Below are positions 6,809-12,584 of a stretch of 12,588 nucleotides of DNA, in pieces. Origin of the DNA: SHLQ01 sp964441145 (GTDB lineage: Bacteria > Actinomycetota > Acidimicrobiia > Acidimicrobiales > SHLQ01); contig CAYTUB010000083.1 of the NCBI GenBank assembly GCA_964441145.1, positions 1 through 12,588 of the forward strand. The letters run 5' to 3'. The position numbers and the translations under genes are program-made. Within the stretch, counting starts at the first letter, position 1; the number at the start of each line of letters is the position of its first letter. Under the pieces are notes generated by a model. That model saw only the letters and a list, made by a program, of their open reading frames with translations. It ran no database searches and was not told the origin of the DNA.

Positions 6809-7003
6809 ATGCCCGCGTCGACCACTCTCGCTACAGCACCCGTCCTCCCGCGGCAAAACGTCCGCTACCGCTGCGTCCCATGTGAAGTGGCCTGGACCGC
6901 AACTGACGCTGACCAATGTTGGGTGTGCGATGAGCCTGGCGAGGTGCTGCGTTCCGCTCTTGCATTGCGCGAGGACGATCACCTTCACCTCGACTTTCAA
7001 TAA
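6809..7003 (+). CDS. Small zinc-ribbon protein, 64 residues
   Basis: Two CxxC knuckles, RCVPC (C22, C25) and CWVC (C37, C40), spaced 11 residues apart make a compact zinc ribbon. An acidic-hydrophobic tail (EVLRSALALREDDHLHLDFQ) follows. I do not recognise a named family; the function is unknown, though small ribbons often bind nucleic acid or a partner protein. The ATG at 6809 is the start nearest the first knuckle and no strong Shine-Dalgarno site precedes it. The frame stays open far upstream, into the divergent protease gene, but that part is antisense to it. It lies just after the possible ECF-type promoter and 98 nt before the sigma factor gene, so it may belong to that regulon. Confidence 0.7.
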   Translation: MPASTTLATAPVLPRQNVRYRCVPCEVAWTATDADQCWVCDEPGEVLRSALALREDDHLHLDFQ

Positions 7004-7040
7004 CGTCGACCGCACATCGCTCTGACGAGCTGGCTACCAA

Positions 7041-7053
7041 CCGAGTATCTCGG
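7041..7053 (+). promoter_or_regulatory. Short palindrome upstream of the sigma factor gene
   Basis: CCGAG-TAT-CTCGG is a perfect 5-bp inverted repeat with a 3-nt centre. It lies about 45-55 bp upstream of the predicted sigma-gene transcription start. It could be an operator or a weak stem-loop after the zinc-ribbon gene. No T-run follows, so it is not a classical terminator. Confidence 0.25.
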
Positions 7054-7061
7054 CCACGCAC

Positions 7062-7090
7062 TCGACGCAGAGAAATTCCCAGGTTAGGCT
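7062..7090 (+). promoter_or_regulatory. Candidate promoter of the ECF sigma operon
   Basis: TAGGCT at 7085-7090 matches TAnnnT, with TCGACG (loosely TTGAC-like) 17 bp upstream at 7062-7067. The start of transcription would be near 7097, leaving a leader of only about 5 nt before the ATG at 7102. This would be a housekeeping-type promoter rather than an ECF one. Confidence 0.45.
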
Positions 7091-7101
7091 AAGCAAAAGA
7101 G

Positions 7102-7611
7102 ATGCCTCCGCGCCTTGTACCGCCGATGAGACGAGGCCCCAGAGATTTTGACACGTGGTTCGCCGATAACCACCGAAGTGTTTTGGGCGCCGTGCTCATC
7201 GTGTGTGCAGGAGACATCGCTCGAGCCGAGGACGCAACCAACGACGCGTTCATGGACGCTCTGGCCAAATGGGATCGTGTCGGCGAGATGACATCGCCAA
7301 CGAATTGGGTCACCAAAGTTGCGATCAACAAGGCCAAACGGTCTTGGCTTCACCGCCGCCGCTACGTATCCCCCGTAAACGTCGACACCCTCGACATCCC
7401 TCTGTTGAACGACTCGTCGAACATCGAGCTTTGGAACGCCGTAGGTGCGCTGACCCTAAAGCAACGGTCGGTGATCGTCATGCGATACGTCGAGGGTCGA
7501 ACGCAAGGCGACATCGCCGATCTACTCGGCGTCGCCCCAGGAACGGTCTCTGCCACCCTCACCCAGGCCCGCGCCAAGTTGCGAGTCGAGCTCGAAGGAG
7601 AAGTGCAATGA
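7102..7611 (+). CDS. ECF-family RNA polymerase sigma factor
   Basis: The 169-residue protein has the two-domain ECF build. Sigma region 2 is at about 15-85 (FDTWFADNHRSVLGAVLIV, then NDAFMDALAKWDRV and NWVTKVAINKAKRSW). Region 4 is at about 108-165, with NAVGALTLKQRSVIVMRYVEG followed by the helix-turn-helix RTQGDIADLLGVAPGTVSAT. Region 3 and long N- or C-terminal extensions are absent. It would direct RNA polymerase to a small set of promoters. The ATG at 7126 is an alternative start. Its TGA overlaps the ATG of the next gene (ATGA), and GAAGGAG for that gene lies inside its own 3' end, so the two proteins are likely made together. The downstream membrane protein is the obvious partner. Confidence 0.92.
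   Translation: MPPRLVPPMRRGPRDFDTWFADNHRSVLGAVLIVCAGDIARAEDATNDAFMDALAKWDRVGEMTSPTNWVTKVAINKAKRSWLHRRRYVSPVNVDTLDIPLLNDSSNIELWNAVGALTLKQRSVIVMRYVEGRTQGDIADLLGVAPGTVSATLTQARAKLRVELEGEVQ
7594..7600 (+). promoter_or_regulatory. Ribosome binding site of the VanY-type membrane protein
   Basis: GAAGGAG lies 7 nt before the ATG at 7608 and fixes that start. The open frame continues about 400 nt further upstream, but that part is a shadow of the sigma gene. Confidence 0.75.
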
Positions 7612-8522
7612 GTAGCGAATTCCGTGGCGACCATGTGCCCGAACTTTTGAACGGGCTTACGGGTTCGCTTCGATCACCTGACCCGGCCGACATTCGTCAG
7701 GGGCTCTCTGAGCGGCGGCGGCGCAGAAGTCAGACGGCCGGAGCAACGTTTGCTTTCGCCGTAGTGCTCGCTCTGGTGGGCGCGTCGTTCATGACCAATC
7801 GTGCCGCCACCGAAATCGTGACCGAGTCGGTTCAGGCTGATGTTGGTGCTGCTGACAATTCTGGCGACAGTTCGTCATCCGGTGAAATCTCCGGAATTGA
7901 CCTCGACCCCGCTCCTGTGGATGTCGCAGAACCACCGGAGACTTCGCTTCCGGAGACCTCAACAACCGCAGTGCCAGAGACATCAACCACAGGAATGCCG
8001 GAGACCACAACAACCGTGGCACCCACAACAACCGTCGCACCCACAACAACCGAGCCGGCACCCACGACGACCACCGTGAGCCCAGCGACGACGACAACGA
8101 CATCAACAACCACTACCGAAGCCCCCGCGTACCGGTTGCCTGACGTTGCGATCGTCAACGTGAGAGGAATCCAGGTTGCCGAAGCCATAGCCGACGACGT
8201 AGAAGATCTCCTCGCCGCGGCCGAAGCTGATGGTCTGGTACTAGAGGGCTGGGGCTTTCGGGACCCGCAACGCCAGGTTGAGCTCAGGCAGCTGAACTGC
8301 GGCACCTCGGACTACGACATTTTTGAAAGGCCACCCGAGGAGTGCTCCATACCAACGGCTCTGCCGGGGGTGTCGTTGCACGAAATGGGCCTAGCCATCG
8401 ACTTCACAAATACGGTTAGCCGAAGGAGCGATAACTTTGTCTGGCTTTCCCAGAACGCTGCCCGTTTCGGTTTCATCAACTTCCCAAGTGAGCCCTGGCA
8501 CTGGGAGTACTCGGTTGAATAG
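7608..8522 (+). CDS. Membrane protein with outer VanY-type D,D-carboxypeptidase domain; possible partner of the ECF sigma
   Basis: The 304-residue protein has four parts. A cytoplasmic N-terminus of ~43 residues ends in a run of five arginines (36-40); one membrane helix is at about 44-62; a Thr/Pro/Glu linker with repeated PETSTT and APTTT units covers about 109-171; and a peptidase M15 (VanY) domain runs from about 175 to 304. The zinc-site motif SLHEMGLAID gives H258 and D265, and EPWHW gives E295 and H298. GWGFRDPQRQ (214-223) is the family's GxR..xQ segment. C231 and C246 may form a disulfide. Known relatives cut the terminal D-Ala from peptidoglycan stem peptides. The N-terminal half resembles the short Arg-rich partners found after ECF sigma genes, but the HxxxCxxC motif of zinc anti-sigma factors is absent. 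An anti-sigma role is inferred from the 4-nt overlap only. Confidence 0.88.
   Translation: MSSEFRGDHVPELLNGLTGSLRSPDPADIRQGLSERRRRRSQTAGATFAFAVVLALVGASFMTNRAATEIVTESVQADVGAADNSGDSSSSGEISGIDLDPAPVDVAEPPETSLPETSTTAVPETSTTGMPETTTTVAPTTTVAPTTTEPAPTTTTVSPATTTTTSTTTTEAPAYRLPDVAIVNVRGIQVAEAIADDVEDLLAAAEADGLVLEGWGFRDPQRQVELRQLNCGTSDYDIFERPPEECSIPTALPGVSLHEMGLAIDFTNTVSRRSDNFVWLSQNAARFGFINFPSEPWHWEYSVE
7932..8120 (+). repeat. Low-complexity Thr/Pro-coding stretch (ACAACC-rich)
   Basis: Imperfect repeats of ccggagac, acaaccg and cccacaacaacc encode the extracytoplasmic linker of the VanY-type protein. Such stretches change length easily by slippage. The linker probably spans the cell wall and is a likely site of O-glycosylation, which is inference. 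Confidence 0.8.
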
Positions 8523-8594
8523 CCATGACGGACGCAGCTGTCGCGAGCCCGGTTGTCGTCGCCTTAAAAACATCCCAGGTGAGCCTGCTGCCCG

Positions 8595-9323
8595 TTAGGG
8601 AATGGTATTTGCGCTGCCTGGGACCATTTGCGCCCAACAGAGGTAGAAGTCACTCTCGGGATCCCTCAGCGGAAGCTGCGTGCTATCTGGGCAGTTCCCT
8701 GGTTCGGGTCCGACAGAGGTGACCTGTCCAACGGCGTTCCCCGTCGAACAGTCGATCTCGCGAGGTGTATTGCCAACGAGCACGAAGCAATCACCGGGAA
8801 TCAGTTGCGTGTCAGCTTGGATTACCGGTCGATTGTCGCCGTCGCCGTCGTTTAGGAAGAACACGACGATGAGGACGCCGAGGAATATGCCGATGACGAT
8901 GAGCACCGGAATCGATGCCCATGTGCTCGATGAGCTATCGGCTTTCGTTCGATTCGACGCCGTGGTGGCTTTCGCAGTCGTGCGATTCTGGGGCTGTTGT
9001 TGTGAGGAGTTCGATGCCGTCCGAGGCTGGCTTGCACTCTGGGAAGGCCGTTGCTGGGCTTGGCGCTGGGACCGCGACCCAGCACCTCTGCTTCCCGGTC
9101 CGTTGAGGCGCTGGTCGTAATCCGATTTCTTCTTCGAATCCGAGAGCACGTTCCATGCAACGTTGACCATCTGCATGGCTTCTTCGGCTCGCCGAGCATC
9201 GGCGGGGCTGCGCTCTAGCTGACGATCTGGATGGAGGGCGCGAGCTCGTCGGAGGTACGCCTTGCGTATCTCCTTCGCACTTGCGGACGGCTTTACGCCG
9301 AGGGTCTCGTAGTGGGTCCCCAT
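8595..9323 (-). CDS. Membrane-anchored J-domain protein with outer cysteine-rich domain
   Basis: The 242-residue protein opens with a J domain (about 3-73): HYETLGVKPSASAKEIRKAY, then HPD at 31-33, the motif that stimulates DnaK ATPase, then VNVAWNVLSDSKKKSDYD. A Gln/Ser/Thr-rich, low-complexity linker (~75-134) leads to one membrane helix (~136-157). An outer domain of ~85 residues follows, with C179, C192, C211 and C229 in the pattern GDCF...IDCS...NCP...LCW. That pattern resembles the small extracytoplasmic domains of actinobacterial septum-formation-type and LppU-like proteins. There is no DnaJ zinc-finger or CTD, so it is not canonical DnaJ. It would put a DnaK recruiter at the inner membrane face. 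The ATG at 9323 aligns with J-domain starts. It lies 81 nt downstream of murF. Confidence 0.85.
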   Translation of the reverse strand: MGTHYETLGVKPSASAKEIRKAYLRRARALHPDRQLERSPADARRAEEAMQMVNVAWNVLSDSKKKSDYDQRLNGPGSRGAGSRSQRQAQQRPSQSASQPRTASNSSQQQPQNRTTAKATTASNRTKADSSSSTWASIPVLIVIGIFLGVLIVVFFLNDGDGDNRPVIQADTQLIPGDCFVLVGNTPREIDCSTGNAVGQVTSVGPEPGNCPDSTQLPLRDPESDFYLCWAQMVPGSANTIP

Positions 9324-9333
9324 CTGAGGTGAA

Positions 9334-9339
9334 ACAGTA
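9334..9339 (-). promoter_or_regulatory. Candidate -10 box of the J-domain gene
   Basis: Minus-strand TACTGT fits TAnnnT and ends 10 nt before the ATG at 9323, giving a leader of only a few bases. The same hexamer precedes ddl. It would let the gene be transcribed apart from murF. Confidence 0.4.
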
Positions 9340-9404
9340 CCCGTTGACGTCCATCTCGCGGGGGTCGGAGATGACCAATGTCGTAGCGGGGGCTCTCCGA
9401 TTCG

Positions 9405-10742
9405 CTAGCGCAGTGCATCGGCGAGAGCTTCGAGCCCGGCCGATCGAGAGCCCTTGATCAGAACAGCCCATGTTTCGTCGAGCCCATCGAGGAGCGATCG
9501 GGCATCCAATGGTTCGACAACACACGCATGCCCATAGAGGTCGGTGCCGACGGCGATGACCTCTACGCCCTGCGATTCGAGTCGTTCGGCGATTCCCTGA
9601 TGGGCCTCGACTTCAGACTCTCCAAGCTCAGCCATGTAACCCACGACTGCGATTTTCCGATCAGCGTCGAGCTGCACGAGCGAATCGATCGCTCCGATCA
9701 TCGACGTTGGATTGGCGTTGTAGGAATCGTTGATCACGAGAGCCCCCGAGGCGCTGCGGAAGACTTCCATTCGCCACGGTGAGACGGCGCTTTGCGCGAT
9801 CCCGCGCTCTACCTGCTCGACGGTGCAGCCCAGCCACAGCGCCGCGGCCACGGCCGCGGCTACGTTCTCGGCCATGTGTGACCCGCGAGTCTGTGGCGTG
9901 GCGACCACCTCTCCCCATTCGGTGTCGAGGGTGAACGTTGCCCGCAACTCATCATCGAGGGAAATGCTGCGCACCATGACGTCGGCGTTGGAGTCCTGAC
10001 CCACGCCAGCAACGCCAAAGGAGAGCACCTGAGCGCTCGTCCGTGATGCCATGTCGGCAACGTAGGGATTCCCGGCGTTTAAAACAGCGAGGCCCTCGGG
10101 AGGAAGCGACTCGACGAGCTCGCCTTTTGCGAGAGCGATGTTGTCGATCGAACCAAATTCGCCGACGTGTGCTCCAGCCACCGTGGTGACGATGCCGACG
10201 GTCGGTGACGCGACTGCACATAGCTCTGCGATGTGGCCGATCCCACGTGCACCCATTTCCAACACCACCGCCTCGGCATCGTCGGGCGTGTTGAGCAATG
10301 TCAGTGGCACCCCAATTTCGTTGTTGAACGATTTGGTAGAGGCATGGGTAGGTCGCGAGGTACTCAATGCCCCTGCGAGGAGGTCCTTGGTCGAGGTCTT
10401 CCCGACCGAGCCGGTGATTCCAATAACGGGACCCTCGACTTTGGACCGAGCGAAACTTCCGGCAGCACTGAGCGCGGCCATCGTGTCTTCCACGACGATT
10501 GCGGTTCCCGCCGCGGGCGACTCCGAACTGAAATAGGCGGCTGCACCCTTGTCGAGCGCGCCAGGAATGAAGTCGTGACCGTTCCGTTCGGCGATGAGGG
10601 GAACGAACAGTTGCCCCGGTTGAAGGGCACGACTGTCTTGTGTCGCTCCGTCGAATTCGGCATCGGCTATCGACGCGGCGGTGCCATCGACCAATACCGA
10701 CCCGCCGACGTGTTGAGCGATTTCTTTAATGCGGAGCCTCAC
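9405..10742 (-). CDS. murF: UDP-MurNAc-tripeptide:D-Ala-D-Ala ligase
   Basis: MurF adds D-Ala-D-Ala to the UDP-MurNAc-tripeptide, the last cytoplasmic step of the peptidoglycan precursor. From the GTG at 10742 it has 445 residues, usual length. An N-terminal substrate domain has DSRALQPGQLFVPL (36-49). The ATP P-loop is TGSVGKTST (110-118), followed by SFNNEIGVPLTLLN (138-151) and VLEMGARGIGHIAEL (160-174). The C-terminal domain has NDSYNANPTSM (338-348) and a YMAELGE segment (369-375). GTG at 10742 is chosen because it matches MurF N-termini (MRLRIKEIAQHVGG) and lies 8 nt after a TAGCGT -10; the TTG at 10751 overlaps that hexamer. It is outside any dcw cluster but divergent from ddl, which makes its substrate. 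Confidence 0.94.
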   Translation of the reverse strand: MRLRIKEIAQHVGGSVLVDGTAASIADAEFDGATQDSRALQPGQLFVPLIAERNGHDFIPGALDKGAAAYFSSESPAAGTAIVVEDTMAALSAAGSFARSKVEGPVIGITGSVGKTSTKDLLAGALSTSRPTHASTKSFNNEIGVPLTLLNTPDDAEAVVLEMGARGIGHIAELCAVASPTVGIVTTVAGAHVGEFGSIDNIALAKGELVESLPPEGLAVLNAGNPYVADMASRTSAQVLSFGVAGVGQDSNADVMVRSISLDDELRATFTLDTEWGEVVATPQTRGSHMAENVAAAVAAALWLGCTVEQVERGIAQSAVSPWRMEVFRSASGALVINDSYNANPTSMIGAIDSLVQLDADRKIAVVGYMAELGESEVEAHQGIAERLESQGVEVIAVGTDLYGHACVVEPLDARSLLDGLDETWAVLIKGSRSAGLEALADALR

Positions 10743-10750
10743 GGGTGGCA

Positions 10751-10756
10751 ACGCTA
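10751..10756 (-). promoter_or_regulatory. Candidate -10 box of murF
   Basis: Minus-strand TAGCGT ends 8 nt before the GTG at 10742. A -35-like TCAACA (4 of 6 against TTGACA) lies 17 bp upstream at 10774-10779, overlapping the ddl -10. The murF and ddl promoters would share the same ~40 bp. Confidence 0.45.
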
Positions 10757-10770
10757 ACCCCAGTCGGAAC

Positions 10771-10776
10771 TACTGT
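10771..10776 (+). promoter_or_regulatory. Candidate -10 box of ddl
   Basis: TACTGT ends 8 nt before the ATG at 10785, so the message would be leaderless. Its -35 region would fall on the murF -10 box, where no TTGACA-like sequence is seen. Confidence 0.45.
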
Positions 10777-10784
10777 TGACGACC

Positions 10785-11834
10785 ATGACGACTTCTCCCG
10801 CTCGGCGACCCTTAGTGGTGCTCTTTGGTGGACGATCCGCCGAACACGACGTCTCGTGCGTTACCGCCAAACATGTGCTCAGCGCGGTTCGCTCAGACCG
10901 CTACGAGATCACCCCGATCGGCATCGGCCGTGACGGCGGTTGGGCTCGCGCGACTGTCGATACCGACGCCGACGCACTCGACCCGTCGGGCGAACGCGTG
11001 GAGCCTTTCGATTTACTGTGCGCTACTGCCAAGGCCGGCGGAGCGGTGCTGCCTCTGCTTCACGGACCGTTGGGCGAGGACGGCACAATCCAGGGTTTGT
11101 GCGAGCTTGCCGATGTCCCCTACGCAGGCGCCGGCGTGCTCGGAAGCGCAATGGCGATGGACAAGATCGCGGCGAAGAACGCACTGCTGGCCGCAGGGGT
11201 GCCACAAGCTGCATTTGTTGGATTCAACGCCGACGAGATCACCGACGGCACCGCGCAGACGTTGCTGGACCGTCTGGGTTCGCCGGTCTTCGTCAAGCCC
11301 GCAAACATGGGTTCATCGGTCGGGGTGAGCCGCGCAGAAACCGTCGAGGAGGTCCAGGCCGCTCTCGCGGTTGCGGCCAGCTACGACGAGTGGATCGTCG
11401 TCGAAGAAGAAGTCGTTGGGCGTGAGATTGAAATCGCGGTTCTTGGGAACCGAACCCCGCGGACGTCGCTGCCTGGCGAGATTGTTGCGGGCGCTGACTT
11501 CTACACCTACGAGGACAAGTACCACGACGGGGTCGCCAAGCTGCTCATTCCGGCGCCGCTCGACGACACCGAAATCGCGGAGATGCAACAACTCGCGGTC
11601 GCCGCATACCGTGCCCTACGGGTCGAGGGACTCTCACGCGCTGACTTCTTCTATGAACCCGCTGGCCGCGGCTGGCTCGTCAACGAGCTCAACACGATGC
11701 CCGGGTTCACGCCAATCTCGATGTACCCAAAGATGTGGGAAGCATCGGGACTCTCCTACCCCGACCTCATCGACGAGCTCATCGACCTGGCCTACGAACG
11801 CCACGACCGCCGAATCCGCAACACCGGGCATTAG
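10785..11834 (+). CDS. ddl: D-alanine--D-alanine ligase
   Basis: Ddl joins two D-Ala with ATP in the cytoplasm, feeding MurF. The 349-residue ATP-grasp enzyme has LFGGRSAEHDVS (13-24), LLHGPLGEDGTIQG (91-104), YAGAGVLGSAMAMDK (113-127), PVFVKPANMGSSVGVS (167-182) and the metal-binding NELNTMPGFTPISMYPK (300-316). YHDGVAKLLIPAPL (246-259) is the omega-loop region, whose tyrosine-lysine-type wording fits D-Ala rather than D-lactate ligases, though this needs alignment. The ATG at 10785 lies 8 nt after a TACTGT -10; a TTG at 10776 would add three residues but overlaps that hexamer. It diverges from murF and is followed after 30 nt by the kinase gene. Confidence 0.95.
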   Translation: MTTSPARRPLVVLFGGRSAEHDVSCVTAKHVLSAVRSDRYEITPIGIGRDGGWARATVDTDADALDPSGERVEPFDLLCATAKAGGAVLPLLHGPLGEDGTIQGLCELADVPYAGAGVLGSAMAMDKIAAKNALLAAGVPQAAFVGFNADEITDGTAQTLLDRLGSPVFVKPANMGSSVGVSRAETVEEVQAALAVAASYDEWIVVEEEVVGREIEIAVLGNRTPRTSLPGEIVAGADFYTYEDKYHDGVAKLLIPAPLDDTEIAEMQQLAVAAYRALRVEGLSRADFFYEPAGRGWLVNELNTMPGFTPISMYPKMWEASGLSYPDLIDELIDLAYERHDRRIRNTGH

Positions 11835-11864
11835 CTCGGGCGACCCACGGGCCATGGCGAAACG

Positions 11865-12488
11865 ATGACCACCCCGATCGATTTCGGACAACAGATTGCG
11901 GCGCTTGTCCCCGCGTCGCCCACCACCGGCCAGCGCTTCGTAATCGCTATCGCCGGGCCACCAGCGGCGGGAAAGTCGACCGTGGCGGAAGCGCTGGCGA
12001 CCGAACTTGGGTCGAGGGCAGGAAAGCTGCCGATGGACGGGTTCCACTTCGACAACGCGATCCTCGACGAGCGTGGTCATCGCGCACACAAGGGAGCGCC
12101 GCACACCTTCGATGTCGCCGGTTATCAGCAGGTGTTGCGAACGGCTCGCAATGAACCCGAGGTGGAGATCGCGGTTCCGATCTTTGACCGGACGCTCGAC
12201 CTTTCGAGAGGCAGCGCATCGATCCTGCGCGCTGACCAAGACGTTGTCGTTACCGAAGGCAACTATCTCCTGCTCGATGAGTATCCGTGGCGCGGGCTGC
12301 GTGAATCCTTCGATCTCACCGTCTGGCTCGACGTTCCACTTGAAACGATTGAGGAACGCATTCTCAACCGGTGGGCTTCGTTTGGTCTTTCGCCAACAGA
12401 TGCAAGCGAGCGCGCACAACAGAACGATCTACCAAATGCGATCTTGGTCCAGGAAAGGTCAGCCAACGCTGAGGTGACCCTCACCTAG
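11865..12488 (+). CDS. P-loop kinase of the uridine/pantothenate-kinase-like group (YggC/FrcK type)
   Basis: The 207-residue protein has Walker A AGPPAAGKST (30-39), then LPMDGFHFDN (55-64), HKGAPHTFDVAGY (75-87), PIFDRTLDLS (105-114), VVTEGNYLLLDE (128-139) and a lid-type RNRW-like segment, RILNRWASFG (165-174). The order matches the nucleoside/nucleotide kinase group that includes uridine kinase, type I pantothenate kinase, E. coli YggC and rhizobial FrcK. The DGFHFDN plus KGAPHTFD pair points to the YggC/FrcK branch, whose substrates vary and are mostly unproven, so no substrate is assigned. The ATG at 11865 is the first in-frame start 30 nt after ddl; no clear ribosome site is visible. 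Co-transcription with ddl is likely. Confidence 0.82.
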   Translation: MTTPIDFGQQIAALVPASPTTGQRFVIAIAGPPAAGKSTVAEALATELGSRAGKLPMDGFHFDNAILDERGHRAHKGAPHTFDVAGYQQVLRTARNEPEVEIAVPIFDRTLDLSRGSASILRADQDVVVTEGNYLLLDEYPWRGLRESFDLTVWLDVPLETIEERILNRWASFGLSPTDASERAQQNDLPNAILVQERSANAEVTLT

Positions 12489-12519
12489 CGCGTGGCGTTT
12501 GCACTCCCCGAAGGAACGG

Positions 12520-12570
12520 CTACCAGCCACCGCTCGCGCCGCCCCCAAATCCGCCGGCCGTGTGCTGCCA
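12520..12570 (-). pseudogene. Possible 3' end of a Gly-rich-tailed protein, frame interrupted
   Basis: Minus-strand codons here read WQHTAGGFGGGASGGW then stop. That is the usual closing signature of actinobacterial membrane proteins with Gly/Ser tails ending in Trp (TPM/DUF2207-like). The frame is blocked by TGA at 12571-12573, inside a 12-bp tandem duplication (12562-12584). The next frame reads DDGSTDGST across the duplication. Either the gene is frameshifted or truncated, or the Gly run is coincidence. The window edge prevents a decision. Confidence 0.3.
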
Positions 12571-12584
12571 TCAGTGCTGCCATC
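12562..12584. repeat. 12-bp tandem duplication
   Basis: GTGCTGCCATC occurs at 12562-12572 and again at 12574-12584, separated by one base. On the minus strand the junction creates the in-frame TGA that blocks the Gly-rich frame; removing one 12-bp unit would open it. Confidence 0.7.

Noticed and set aside
7203..7607. N-terminal extension of the VanY-type protein
   Set aside because: It lies in another frame of the sigma factor gene; the GAAGGAG site and ATGA overlap place the start at 7608.
8573..8623. Inverted repeat TCCCAGG/CCTGGGA between the VanY and J-domain genes as a terminator
   Set aside because: The loop is 37 nt, the stem only 7 bp, there is no T-run, and half of it lies in the J-domain coding region.
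8525..8722. 65-residue frame after the VanY gene
   Set aside because: Most of it is antisense to the J-domain protein, with no ribosome site and no recognisable motif.
7608..11834. A vancomycin-resistance (van) cluster
   Set aside because: No VanH, VanX or VanRS is present, the ligase looks like ordinary Ddl, and the VanY domain is fused to a sigma-linked membrane protein.
11634..12419. 261-residue minus-strand frame across ddl and the kinase
   Set aside because: It spans two well-supported plus-strand genes and shows no motif.
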